From Roseivirga sp. (GTDB taxonomy: Bacteria; Bacteroidota; Bacteroidia; Cytophagales; Cyclobacteriaceae): a stretch of DNA of 64,000 nucleotides. Each line of letters starts with the position of its first letter. Position 1 is the stretch's first letter. The stretch is taken from the NCBI GenBank assembly GCA_021404565.1, contig JAAWWF010000083.1, positions 80,747-144,746 on the forward strand. Reading direction: 5' to 3'. A program made the translations under genes and the position numbers. The notes under the pieces are model-generated. The model did no database searches, was not told the DNA's origin, and was given only the letters and a program-made list of their open reading frames with translations. Below are positions 28,515 to 37,132 of the stretch, in pieces.

Positions 28515-29777
28515 TCAAACTACCTCACCCTTCATCATTTTATTCCAATATAGGTAGGGAAGCATATATTTCTTAAGTATCCATAGTCTCCAATGCTCCT
28601 TATAAGAGTCGAAGATCAGCATCTTTTTCAATTGTGGATCTGGTAGCAAGTTCTGCTTATAATCGAACTCTGCCAATACCATTTTCCCATACCCAGTCAC
28701 CAAAGGACAAGAAGAATATCCATTGTATTTCATGCCCGTGATCTGTTCACTTTTAATAAGCTCCAGCAAATTCGCCACCACAATGGGTGCCTGTTTTCTG
28801 ATCGCGGCTCCGGTTTTGGCAGTAGGCAAGCCTGCTACATCACCCAGACTAAAAATATTCGGATATTCAGTGTGCTGCAGGGTTTCAATATTCACCGACA
28901 ACCATCCGGCCTCATTGACCAGTGGTGAATTTCTGATAAAGTCAGGAGCCTTTTGGGGTGGTGCCAGGTGCAGCATGTCATAGGGCATCACAATCGAAGA
29001 GCTTCCCTGCATTTCTTCCTTAAGCACATTTCCCTCGTTCACCACACACATATTTTCCTCAGGATGTACACTTTTGAAGGTTACCTGCTGATTATCCGCA
29101 TCAATTTTTACGGGTGCATAAAAAGGTTTGAAGTGGATGCCATACCGGTGGATTACCTCCATCAGGGTTTTGGCGATAGCGGGCACGCCAAAAATCACTG
29201 TTCCTGGTGTGGCAAACACCACATTCGTCTTATCTGCCAGACCGTTCTTTCTAAAGTAATCTGCCGACAGGTAGGCGGTTTTCTGTGGAGCTCCTCCGCA
29301 TTTGATAGGTGTGATGGGCTGCGTAAAAATGGCATTGCCTCCTTTAAAATTCTTCAGCACCTCCCAGGTATGTTTGGAATTCGTGTAGTTGCTGCACACA
29401 TTGCCCTTTCCTAACACTTCCGGCAGGCCTTCTATTAACTCAGGAGCCATTACAAGACCAGGAGCTACCACCAGGTAATCATAGCTATAGGTGCTTCCAT
29501 CCCTGGTAGATACCGCATTGTTCTCAGGGTCGAATTTCTCAGCAAAGTCCTTTATCCAGATAACTCCCTTAGGAATCAGATCCTTCATAGGACGAGCCGT
29601 TTTATCATAGTCATATGCATTGGCCCCTACCAGGGTCCAGGCAGGTTGGTAATAATGGGTATCGGCTGGTTCTATTAAGCCTATATCCAGTTTTGAGTTG
29701 GCTTTCAGCAACTGAGCGGCTGTCATTATACCGGCAGTGCCCCCTCCTATGATGAGAATTTGATATGACTTTTTCAT
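28515..29777 (-). CDS. sulfide:quinone oxidoreductase-like flavoprotein (type II-like)
   Basis: The start is placed at 29777 (MKKSYQILIIGGG), giving 420 aa. A further 32 codons upstream are open but do not look like protein from this family. The FAD-binding GGGTAG is at residues 11-16. The family block PIKCGGAPQKTAYLSADYF contains Cys160, and Cys357 lies in YSSCPLVTGYG. These two match the redox-active cysteines of type II (human SQOR-like) enzymes, which oxidise sulfide and reduce quinone. A second FAD segment, NIFSLGDVAGLPTAKTGAAI, is at about 308-327. The hydrophobic, basic C-terminus fits membrane association. It is followed by a Crp-family regulator. Family assignment is strong; the physiological acceptor is inferred. 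Confidence 0.9.
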   Translation of the reverse strand: MKKSYQILIIGGGTAGIMTAAQLLKANSKLDIGLIEPADTHYYQPAWTLVGANAYDYDKTARPMKDLIPKGVIWIKDFAEKFDPENNAVSTRDGSTYSYDYLVVAPGLVMAPELIEGLPEVLGKGNVCSNYTNSKHTWEVLKNFKGGNAIFTQPITPIKCGGAPQKTAYLSADYFRKNGLADKTNVVFATPGTVIFGVPAIAKTLMEVIHRYGIHFKPFYAPVKIDADNQQVTFKSVHPEENMCVVNEGNVLKEEMQGSSSIVMPYDMLHLAPPQKAPDFIRNSPLVNEAGWLSVNIETLQHTEYPNIFSLGDVAGLPTAKTGAAIRKQAPIVVANLLELIKSEQITGMKYNGYSSCPLVTGYGKMVLAEFDYKQNLLPDPQLKKMLIFDSYKEHWRLWILKKYMLPYLYWNKMMKGEVV

Positions 29778-29854
29778 ATTCCTCGATTTATGGTTAGCTC
29801 GTCTATAGCAGACAAATTCAATCACTAAGGTTAACCAGGAATACCGCAAATCTC

Positions 29855-29870
29855 TGTGACTTTGGTTACA
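29855..29870. promoter_or_regulatory. Crp/Fnr-type binding site upstream of the SQR gene
   Basis: TGTGA-CTTTGG-TTACA matches 9 of 10 positions of the TGTGA-N6-TCACA consensus. It lies about 78 bp upstream of the SQR start codon. The neighbouring Crp-family gene (27824-28453) is the obvious candidate regulator. Confidence 0.6.
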
Positions 29871-29922
29871 CAAGAAAATGACCTTTATCAGCCTTAGAAA
29901 CTAACGGGAATGAAGAGGGCAT

Positions 29923-29965
29923 AAAAAAAGCGGCCTAAGCCGCTTCCCTGACTGTTAAACAGTCA
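29923..29965 (-). terminator. tandem hairpins with T-run ending the ferritin transcript
   Basis: Read on the minus strand, TGACTGTT/AACAGTCA (29949-29965) forms a first stem. AAGCGGC/GCCGCTT (29928-29945) forms a second stem followed by a T-run (29923-29929). The ferritin stop codon is 20 nt upstream. Confidence 0.88.
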
Positions 29966-29984
29966 ATCAATATTTTGGAATAAT

Positions 29985-30533
29985 CTATTCTCCGGCATCA
30001 GCCGCTGCTGCAGCATTGCCAAGGTTAAGAATCTCTTTGTCAATCGTCCAAAGACCTACACCGTCTTCACCAATCAGGTCAAAGAGTTCTACAGCTCTTC
30101 TGGCCAGGGTTTCTTCTTCACGTTGCTCCTCAACAAACCAGTTTAAGAAGTTCATTGTGGTGAAATCCTTGATCTCATAGCAGTGATTTACAATCTCATT
30201 GATTGAATTCGTTACGGCAATTTCATGCTCCAGAATGGATTCAAAAACTTCCCTCAGTGAAGTAAAGTGATGCTGAATTCCGGTAATTTCCGGCTGAATA
30301 GAATGTCCGCCAGCTTCATTTACATAATGAAACAGTTTGAGCATATGGCCTCGTTCTTCCTCAGAATGCATATATAAAAACTGGGCAGAATGATCATAAC
30401 CAGTCATTTCACACCAGGAAGCCATTGATAAATACGCAGCAGAAGATTCACCTTCCATCGCGATCTGACGATTTAAAAGTTCTTCAGTTGCCTCCGTAAG
30501 AGAGCGTTTTGCTGTTACTCTTTGTCTTTCCAT
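29985..30533 (-). CDS. ferritin (FtnA-type, non-haem)
   Basis: The 182-aa protein has the four-helix ferritin signature. Helix A carries the glutamate near SLTEATEELLNRQIAMEGES and the YLSMASW motif; helix B carries HSEEERGHMLKLF with the EExxH iron ligands. Later helices include NSINEIVNH and LNWFVEEQREEE. It has no haem-binding Met as in bacterioferritin. It stores iron and limits Fenton chemistry. The gene is monocistronic, with its own promoter and a palindrome over the -33 region, and a tandem terminator. The C-terminal AAAAADAGE tail is low-complexity. Confidence 0.95.
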   Translation of the reverse strand: MERQRVTAKRSLTEATEELLNRQIAMEGESSAAYLSMASWCEMTGYDHSAQFLYMHSEEERGHMLKLFHYVNEAGGHSIQPEITGIQHHFTSLREVFESILEHEIAVTNSINEIVNHCYEIKDFTTMNFLNWFVEEQREEETLARRAVELFDLIGEDGVGLWTIDKEILNLGNAAAAADAGE

Positions 30534-30559
30534 TTCGATGATCTTTTCTGTTGAATGTG

Positions 30560-30598
30560 CAAAGGTAATTATTAACCCAACATAGATTGCAATCTATG
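30560..30598 (-). promoter_or_regulatory. ferritin promoter with overlapping 18-bp palindrome
   Basis: On the minus strand TACCTTTG (30567-30560) is an exact -7 element, 27 nt from the ATG. Upstream at 30581-30598, CATAGATTGCAATCTATG is a perfect palindrome covering the expected -33 position; its ATTG may serve as that element at a slightly long spacing (22 bp). It is a likely operator for an iron or redox regulator. Confidence 0.65.
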
Positions 30599-30610
30599 GT
30601 TTGATTATAA

Positions 30611-32098
30611 TCAGTCCAGATAAGAACTACCAAAATTCAGGTAAGCAACACCGGCCGACCAAAACAAGCCTACTTTCGCTTTTTCAAACTCGGCTCTTAG
30701 CTTCATCAATTTGATCTGAGACTCCAGCAGTTTGTCCTGTTGAAAATTGATCTTGAATAAATCACTCTCTCCATTAGTGAGATTAAACAGTTCTGCCTCC
30801 AGCAGGCGCTTGTAATTATCCACTGCTCCCTGCATCAGCTCCAACATGTCCTTCGAGTTGTTCAGGGCGAAATACCCGGCACTGATATCATTCACAATCT
30901 CCCTTTGTCTCAGGTTGAATTCATAGCTCGTCTGATCAATCTTAACACGTGTTTGCTTCAACTTTGCACGTTCTTTTCTCAGAAATAACGGGAATTCAAA
31001 CACTACTCCCAGTTTATAGTTATTCCTCAACTGCACATCTACAAAATCGCCTCCTGCCCCTATGGGTGAATTGATAAGGTTATAGTTCAGGTCTACTCTC
31101 GGTTTTAGGTTTTCTTTTGCGAGGCGCTCATCAATGGTCAGCTGACTGAGCTTACCACTGGTTTTAACCAAATCAGGGTGCCTCAGCAAAGCCAGCTCTG
31201 TAAGACTGTCCAGGGTAGTAATAGGAACGAGGGCCTGGTCCTCCAGTTTCAAATCAGGAATCAGCTCATCTTTCAACTCCAAAGGCTCCTGATTCTCTCC
31301 CCACAGGTAATTGGATAGCACCAAACCTGATCTCTTAAAATCTATCAAGGCAGCTCGTCTGTCTACCTGTCTGTTTTGCAAGGTAATGGCCGCCTGTACC
31401 GTATCGATGGCCGCCACCTCACCAAAATCAAAGTCAAGCCTCACCCTACGGTAAATCTCCTCTGAAATGCTCATACTCTCATCTATAAGCCTGAAATTAT
31501 AGTATGCGAAATACCAGTTCCAATAGTCCTTGGCGGCAGAAAGCAGTATTTTATTGATCAGCTTAATTCTCTCCGCCTGATTGATCTCACTAAAAATCTG
31601 TGCCTGCTTTACAGCTGCCCTACGCTGGTCTATCAACAAACCTCTGCCAATCGGCAGGCTTAGCCCCGCTGTGACCTGGCGAAAATCATCACTTCCAGGT
31701 ATGGTATTTTCAGGATTAAGAAAAACACCCTTGTTTCGATCTACACTGATTTTCGGGTCGATTGGAAACCAGGTGGGTACTTTGAGTGAGGTATTAAAGA
31801 TGTCATAATACTCTGTACCTTTAAAGTTTTTTACATCCCAGGAAGCCTCAAGCTTCGGGTCAAAGGCACCACGGGCCAGCCTCAGCTCTTGTCGGGCAAT
31901 TTCAGGTAACAATTCAGCCTGCTTTACCACCGGATGATTGGCCAGTACAAAAACTACAAAAGACTCCAGAGAGAGCAGTTCAGATGAATCTGAGGGAGCC
32001 GTTACCAATAGCTCTTCCAGTGATTTGACATCAATATTCTGTGCCCGAACAGACTGCAGACAGCTTAATGTCAGTAATATGATCAAAAGCTTCCTCAT
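30611..32098 (-). CDS. TolC-family outer-membrane efflux protein
   Basis: The start is placed at 32098 (MRKLLIILLTLSCLQSVRAQ), giving 495 aa with a good signal peptide. The longer frame to 32146 overlaps the upstream gene and lacks a signal at its true N-terminus. The long helical body has paired heptad segments with TolC-like motifs (VKQAELLPEIARQELRLARG near the N-terminus, and the AEFEKAKVGLFWSAG end of a helix). It forms the outer-membrane duct for the HlyD/ABC pair encoded just upstream; the HlyD stop and this start are 1 nt apart. The four genes probably form one export operon. Confidence 0.88.
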   Translation of the reverse strand: MRKLLIILLTLSCLQSVRAQNIDVKSLEELLVTAPSDSSELLSLESFVVFVLANHPVVKQAELLPEIARQELRLARGAFDPKLEASWDVKNFKGTEYYDIFNTSLKVPTWFPIDPKISVDRNKGVFLNPENTIPGSDDFRQVTAGLSLPIGRGLLIDQRRAAVKQAQIFSEINQAERIKLINKILLSAAKDYWNWYFAYYNFRLIDESMSISEEIYRRVRLDFDFGEVAAIDTVQAAITLQNRQVDRRAALIDFKRSGLVLSNYLWGENQEPLELKDELIPDLKLEDQALVPITTLDSLTELALLRHPDLVKTSGKLSQLTIDERLAKENLKPRVDLNYNLINSPIGAGGDFVDVQLRNNYKLGVVFEFPLFLRKERAKLKQTRVKIDQTSYEFNLRQREIVNDISAGYFALNNSKDMLELMQGAVDNYKRLLEAELFNLTNGESDLFKINFQQDKLLESQIKLMKLRAEFEKAKVGLFWSAGVAYLNFGSSYLD

Positions 32099-32099
32099 C

Positions 32100-33455
32100 T
32101 TACTTACCAGCCATTTTGCCCTTAATACCCTCTTCGGGTGTTTCATAAAAGCTCGGAGGAAATCCGTTGAGCTGTCGCCATATCTCGTACCACACTGCCA
32201 CGTTGTCCAACATCACCCAGCCTTTGGTGCCCGAGCCGATTCTCAGCTGCTCAGGCCATGGCTCATCATTAGGGTCGGGAGTAACCAGAATACGGTACTG
32301 TCCACCCACGCTGTTTACCCGGTCAATGACCTTTACCACTCCTCCGAAGGTACCTACGGATACACTGGGCCAACCGGAAAACTGCAGGGCAGGCCAGCCG
32401 TCAAACTGTATTCTCACCTTTCTGCCGGGCTGAATCAAGGGTACATCCAGGGCCTTGACATACATTTCTACCGCCAGATCAGGGTCTTCCGGTGAGATCT
32501 GTACGACAGACTCTCCCTCTTTAATGGTCTCTCCGATACCGGCCTTCATCGCCTTTACGATATATCCATCCTGGGGTGCTATGATCTGATACTGCTCGTT
32601 CCGAATGCTCAGGTTGGCATACTCGTTCTCCAGTTTGGTCAGAGATGCCTCAGACTCAAATACATCCGCCAGGGTATTGCTCAGGTCAGACTGTGCCTTA
32701 CTGATTTTGTCTTTGTACTCAGCCTCTACCGCATTAATGCCTACGGTAGTGTTAATCACCTCGGTCTTACTCTCCAGAAATTTGTTCTCAGCACTTATCT
32801 GCTTCATTTTGGAGGCCTGATACTTTGACTCAATCTCCTGAAACTTGGTCAGTGCGATATTCCCGGCATCAAAACGCCTTTTGTTCCTGCCGAAAATATT
32901 TTCCTGGTTAGCAAACCTTACCTTTTCAGCCTCATAATCCACACTGTCACTTGTCAGCTTAAATTTTGATTGCTGTAGCTTGTTAACAGCCTGCTGCCTT
33001 TTAGCAATCAGTAATGACTCCAATGCCTCAATCTGATTTTCAAGTGCAGAGGCCTTTTCTCTTTTTGAAGCAATGCCTCCACTCTTGGCATCAATCTGAT
33101 CCTGCGTTCTGCGTAAAAGCTGCGGATCGAAGTATTTGTCTTTTACCTCAGATAGGGTAAGTATGGTATCTCCCTTATTTACAAACTCCCCTTCGCTTAC
33201 CTTCCAGGAAGATATTCTACCGGCAATGGCCGTTTCAACAGATTGTGGCCTTTGTGAGGGTGAAAAAGCGGTAAGCTTACCCTTTCCCCTGATGTTTTGC
33301 TGCCATGGGAAAAAGAGCAGGATAAAGAACAGGAAGGTAACCGTCATCAACACCTTGGCCAGTACTTTACCCGCATTGGGGGTCTTCAATGTCTTGAATA
33401 AAATGCTCTGATCGTTCAGTTCATTCACCCGGTTATTTTTTGATAAGTTCAGCAT
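32100..33455 (-). CDS. HlyD-family periplasmic adaptor
   Basis: The 451-aa protein has a cytoplasmic N-tail, one membrane helix (about residues 33-50, VLMTVTFLFFILLFF) and a lipoyl-like half at about 68-100 (AGRISSWKVSEGEFVNKGDT). A long coiled coil (about 115-270) and the second lipoyl half (APQDGYIVKAMKAGIGETI at about 295) follow. A beta-barrel segment includes GRKVRIQFDGWPALQF. This is the adaptor of type I-like export or multidrug systems. It is encoded between the ABC protein (4-nt gap) and the TolC protein, so it links inner and outer membrane components. Confidence 0.92.
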   Translation of the reverse strand: MLNLSKNNRVNELNDQSILFKTLKTPNAGKVLAKVLMTVTFLFFILLFFPWQQNIRGKGKLTAFSPSQRPQSVETAIAGRISSWKVSEGEFVNKGDTILTLSEVKDKYFDPQLLRRTQDQIDAKSGGIASKREKASALENQIEALESLLIAKRQQAVNKLQQSKFKLTSDSVDYEAEKVRFANQENIFGRNKRRFDAGNIALTKFQEIESKYQASKMKQISAENKFLESKTEVINTTVGINAVEAEYKDKISKAQSDLSNTLADVFESEASLTKLENEYANLSIRNEQYQIIAPQDGYIVKAMKAGIGETIKEGESVVQISPEDPDLAVEMYVKALDVPLIQPGRKVRIQFDGWPALQFSGWPSVSVGTFGGVVKVIDRVNSVGGQYRILVTPDPNDEPWPEQLRIGSGTKGWVMLDNVAVWYEIWRQLNGFPPSFYETPEEGIKGKMAGK

Positions 33456-33459
33456 GGCT

Positions 33460-35634
33460 TCAGACTTTGATGATTTTGTTGAGATAACCTGCCGACAGCA
33501 GTTCCGGATAAGTACCCTCTATGGCAACCGTACCTTCTTCCATCAGGATAATTCTATCACAGGCCGCCATGACCATAGGGTCGTTTGATACGGCCACCAG
33601 GGTACACAAAGCTTCTTCGGTCACCAGTTGAACCAGCTTCTCCTTTTCCGAGCGCTGGAAGGAACCAAAGAAATCGTTTAGAATCATAAGCCGTGGCTTT
33701 TTCACCAGGCATCGCGCCAGAATAAGCTTGCTTACGAAAGAACTGGAAAAGCCCTTTCCTCCACTCAATATATTGGTATTCAACCCATCGGGGAGCATGT
33801 TGATTTTATCTGCAAGGCCTACCTTGGCGATAGCTTCTACAGCATCACGGGTAGATACCTGTGGCTTACCCACTACGATGTTTTCCAGAATGGTACCCTC
33901 GAAAATATCTTCCGTGGATACGTTTTTGGCCATCTTATCACGCAAATTGGCAAGGTCCAGATCCCTGAGACTATATTCATTAATAGTCAGGGCTCCCTCG
34001 AACTTTTGATTAATACCCGCTACAGTATTGGTAAGGGTGGTTTTACCAGATTCATTACCACCTGAAATACATACCTTTTCTCCGCAGGCAAAGCCGGTAT
34101 TGATGTTGTGAATCGCTGGTTTGTTAGCTCCGGGATAGGTATAGCTCAGGTTTCTGATTTTCACAGAAAACCCTTTGTTCATGTCTTCTTCGTTCAAATC
34201 AATACCACCGATTTTTTCCAGAGGCAGATCAGTTACCTGGCTTATTTTATCCACGGCCGTGAGCATGTCATATACCACATCCATGTAGGTAATGATCTTC
34301 TCTACAGAGTTGAGAATAAGGATGATGATTACCTCAGAAGCGACAAACTGCCCCAGGGTTATTTCTCCATTGATGACCAATCGGGTGCCTATGATCAAAA
34401 GCCCGCCAGTAATAACTGCCTTAAAAAGCACAATATAAATGTACTGGTTGACCAACACCTTAAAGTGGGTTCTGCGATTGATCAGGTAGCTATTTACATT
34501 GTACTCTGTCTTTTTAATAGGGAGGCTGGTGTTCCCTGAAATCTTGAAAGAATTGAGGGTACGTGCAATTTCTTCCAGCCAGTACACCACCTTATACTTA
34601 TACATAGACTCATTGATAGAGGACTGTAGCCCTCTGGGGCCCGTTAGTCTGAAAATGATAACCAGGGTAAGTACCAGCACCAGCCCGAAAAACACAAAGA
34701 AGGCATGATAGAAGGACAGTAGCAGCAAGCCAAATAAGATCTGAATCAGGCCTGACATTAAATCACCCAGCAACTTAGGCAAGCCTTTCTGGATAGTGAG
34801 TACATCGAAGAAGCGGTTGACCAGCTCAGGTGCGTGTAGCTTGTCAAGAGATTCTACCTTCATGCGGGGAATCCGGAAGGTGAATTCCATGGCCGCCTTG
34901 GTAAAGATTCTCCGCTGTAGGTATTCTACCAGGGTGATCTGCATTACCTGTAAACCTCCTGAAGCAAGTATCCCCAGCAGCACCAAACCAATTAAGAGAT
35001 AGATTGAACTAAAGACTACTCCTCCGGAAACCAGCTCCACTGTGGCCTGTATGCCCAGTGGCAATGTAAGGGAGACAATTCCTACAAAGGCCGCATAAAC
35101 AAAGATGTAGAAGATGTCTTTGCGCTCTTCACTCAATAACCTGAATAGACGCTTTACCGGAGACAATTTCTGTCCTTCCTCATCACCTTCATGTTCGGAA
35201 ACCAGGCTCTTATAACTAAATGCTCCCAGGAGCATTACTTCACCTTTTTCGTTTTTAATCAATCGGTCTTCAAGCCCTTCAAATGCTACTTCCTCTGTAC
35301 TTTGTCCATTGACAATCAGCGCTTTCGTTACCCCCCTTTTGCCTTTATTGAGGATCACCGGTAAAAAAGAGCCCTCTGTCTGGTAAAAGGCAATCATGGG
35401 AATCTGTACTTCCTTCACGAATGCCCTTAGATCCTTTATCTCCAGGGTCTGGTCGAGCAATACTACTCGCACCTTGTTGGCCGATTCTATAAGGTCTCGC
35501 TTAAATTCAAAAGCCTCATCGATACCGTAACGTTTGGAGTTGATATGCAGGTCTTCAAACAGGGCTTCCTCCAGGGTTGCTTCCAGCAGCAGGGCTGTCT
35601 CCTTAATTGTATTGGCTATGTGTTGATTGGTCAT
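33460..35634 (-). CDS. ABC exporter subunit with C39-like N-terminus and degenerate ATPase motifs
   Basis: The 724-aa protein has an N-terminal globular domain (1-150, without a peptidase Cys), a six-helix exporter domain (about 175-460) and an ATPase domain (about 490-724). Walker A is intact (GGNESGKT, K531) and the signature is LSGGKG. However, the Walker B Asp and catalytic Glu positions read ILND (N653, D654), the switch-His position reads SND (N684), and the Q-loop Gln is Ser. The nucleotide-binding domain may thus bind but hardly hydrolyse ATP, or work with atypical chemistry. Context (HlyD and TolC genes directly downstream, TetR upstream) supports an export system. Cargo is unknown. 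Confidence 0.88.
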   Translation of the reverse strand: MTNQHIANTIKETALLLEATLEEALFEDLHINSKRYGIDEAFEFKRDLIESANKVRVVLLDQTLEIKDLRAFVKEVQIPMIAFYQTEGSFLPVILNKGKRGVTKALIVNGQSTEEVAFEGLEDRLIKNEKGEVMLLGAFSYKSLVSEHEGDEEGQKLSPVKRLFRLLSEERKDIFYIFVYAAFVGIVSLTLPLGIQATVELVSGGVVFSSIYLLIGLVLLGILASGGLQVMQITLVEYLQRRIFTKAAMEFTFRIPRMKVESLDKLHAPELVNRFFDVLTIQKGLPKLLGDLMSGLIQILFGLLLLSFYHAFFVFFGLVLVLTLVIIFRLTGPRGLQSSINESMYKYKVVYWLEEIARTLNSFKISGNTSLPIKKTEYNVNSYLINRRTHFKVLVNQYIYIVLFKAVITGGLLIIGTRLVINGEITLGQFVASEVIIILILNSVEKIITYMDVVYDMLTAVDKISQVTDLPLEKIGGIDLNEEDMNKGFSVKIRNLSYTYPGANKPAIHNINTGFACGEKVCISGGNESGKTTLTNTVAGINQKFEGALTINEYSLRDLDLANLRDKMAKNVSTEDIFEGTILENIVVGKPQVSTRDAVEAIAKVGLADKINMLPDGLNTNILSGGKGFSSSFVSKLILARCLVKKPRLMILNDFFGSFQRSEKEKLVQLVTEEALCTLVAVSNDPMVMAACDRIILMEEGTVAIEGTYPELLSAGYLNKIIKV

Positions 35635-35648
35635 TGACGCTTAGGGTT

Positions 35649-36323
35649 TTAACCGATGGTCTTTCTGATCATTTCAAGCAGAAATACAATGTTCTCTGAA
35701 TGAACTCTTCCGTCAGCAGCTTTGTGCTCGGTAAGTGAAGGCAGATGTTCTGCGAAAAACACCTGCTGATGCGAAGCCTCAAGCATGGTGCTTATCAAGG
35801 TATGGGCATAGAGGTAGTCGGGATTGATTTCCAGAACAATGACAGCAATGCGTTTGCAGAGTGATTTAAAGCCACGAAACAGGCCTTCTTTGTTATCCTC
35901 ATCTACCTGTTTGGTGTGATAGGTTTTGTCTGATTCATTGATCACGATTCTTTGCAAGGCCACTTCATCCACCGAGGGAAACATAGGATCAGCCACTTTC
36001 TTTTCTCCCACCAGTCTCACTGCAATGGCCAGGCGTTCCTGAGGATCAACTACATTATTGGTCTCATACTCGATTTTATACTCCAGCCAATTCCAGTACC
36101 AGGCTATGAGGTACACCAGAAGTCTGTGTTTGTTTTCGAAATAGCGATAAATAGAGGCCTCAGTAGACTCGATTTCCACAGAGAGCTTCTTAAAAGTGAA
36201 TTGCTCCAGCCCCATCTCTTCTATCATACAGATGGATTGGGTGATGATTTTCCTACCAAGCTCTGTATCCTGAGGGTCTCTCAAATACAGGTTATCGTTC
36301 ATTTCCAAGCGTAAAAGCGCCAT
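35649..36323 (-). CDS. TetR/AcrR-family transcriptional regulator
   Basis: The 224-aa protein has the N-terminal TetR helix-turn-helix at about residues 25-70 (FTFKKLSVEIESTEASIYRY, then FENKHRLLVYLI), and an all-helical ligand domain. It is the first gene of the operon with the ABC, HlyD and TolC genes (14-nt gap to the ABC gene), so it probably represses its own export system in response to a small molecule. A palindrome 40 nt upstream is a candidate operator. An internal ATG eight codons on (MNDNLYL) is an alternative start. Confidence 0.9.
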   Translation of the reverse strand: MALLRLEMNDNLYLRDPQDTELGRKIITQSICMIEEMGLEQFTFKKLSVEIESTEASIYRYFENKHRLLVYLIAWYWNWLEYKIEYETNNVVDPQERLAIAVRLVGEKKVADPMFPSVDEVALQRIVINESDKTYHTKQVDEDNKEGLFRGFKSLCKRIAVIVLEINPDYLYAHTLISTMLEASHQQVFFAEHLPSLTEHKAADGRVHSENIVFLLEMIRKTIG

Positions 36324-36362
36324 GCTAAACTATCGAATTAAAATGTTAATCAATCAACAATA

Positions 36363-36375
36363 ATAGTATTACTAT
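36363..36375. promoter_or_regulatory. candidate TetR operator palindrome
   Basis: ATAGTA-T-TACTAT is a perfect palindrome lying 40 nt upstream of the TetR start codon, in an AT-rich promoter region. Autoregulation is inferred from position only. Confidence 0.45.
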
Positions 36376-36494
36376 CATTAAAGTCAGTAACATAACGCCC
36401 TTGATCGAAAATGGTTCTGAAAATTTTTGATTTTTATACAGAAGGAGTTTTTAACCTCCTTTGCCAGTCAGGGGAAAACTTAAGGTCAGGGCAC

Positions 36495-36517
36495 AAAAAA
36501 AGCCACTCCCCAGTGGC
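36495..36517 (-). terminator. intrinsic terminator of the candidate RNA
   Basis: On the minus strand GCCACT-GGGG-AGTGGC (36517-36502) is followed by seven Ts (36501-36495). It is a textbook Rho-independent terminator and fits only a minus-strand transcript coming from the ORF-free region. Confidence 0.9.
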
Positions 36518-37128
36518 TCTTTTCTGTATTTTTAAAAATACCCCCAAATAACAAAAGCGGGGGACAATTGCTTGCCCCCACTCATCCTGCATCGACCGTA
36601 GTCATTGCAGAATACCAAGTTACTGTTCAGAACTTCGTCCTCCGTACAATGGCCCAAGCTATTGTCTGGTGGAGTCTGCCTTTTTCCAGCTTCGCCCTAT
36701 GCATACACTCAGTGTAATACAATTAAAATGAAGCATGCAGTTTGAGAGAGTTACCTGCTCGGCAGGCAATTCCCGGACTCTTTACTCAATCATCTCCGAA
36801 GATTTGATTGGGCTGATCCCGCTTTCTGTCGGCATTCCCGAAGGAATTTTGACATTGCGCTGATCAATGGGCTGTCCACCGTAGTTTTCCACCCAAGTCC
36901 GCCAAAGTGATTACCCTGAAGTGCTCACTCTGGGTAGCTTTTTCAACACCTGCTCCGAAGAGCCTGCATCGCCTAGTTCTACCTTCCACATGAATACCGA
37001 GGCATCATGCTTCTGCTTTACTGTCTCAGAACGTCATCTTGCGATTCCGAACCTTTCACTACCATTTTCCGAGCTTCCCCCGAAGAGAGACTGAAGTTTT
37101 ATCTTCTGTTCTTTATCCCTCACTTGGT
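36495..37128 (-). ncRNA. candidate ~630-nt structured non-coding RNA (unknown family)
   Basis: No ORF of useful length exists here on either strand. On the minus strand I see several stable hairpins: GCUC-UUCG-GAGC (36952-36963), AUUCC-UUCG-GGAAU (36834-36847) and a longer CAAUCA/UGAUUG stem capped by UC-UUCG-GA (36787-36810). There is also a GGGGG/CCCCC stem with a GCAA tetraloop (about 36556-36577), and CCUGC/GCAGG and UACAC/GUGUA triloop stems. Three cUUCGg loops in about 200 nt are hard to explain as chance. A promoter lies just upstream (37133-37163) and a strong intrinsic terminator at 36495-36517. It does not carry conserved blocks of RNase P RNA (GAGGAAAGUCC), tmRNA or a group II domain V. 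The 5' end is estimated from the promoter. Confidence 0.65.
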
Positions 37129-37132
37129 ATAC

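Noticed and set aside
36787-37095. Minus-strand frame with protein-like text between in-frame stops
   Set aside because: Two stop codons lie in the same frame, no start or family match is visible, and cUUCGg hairpins explain the sequence better. A decayed gene is not excluded.
36495-37128. tmRNA or group II intron
   Set aside because: No tag-coding segment ending in ALAA-like codons, no terminal tRNA-like part, and no group II domain V motif could be found.
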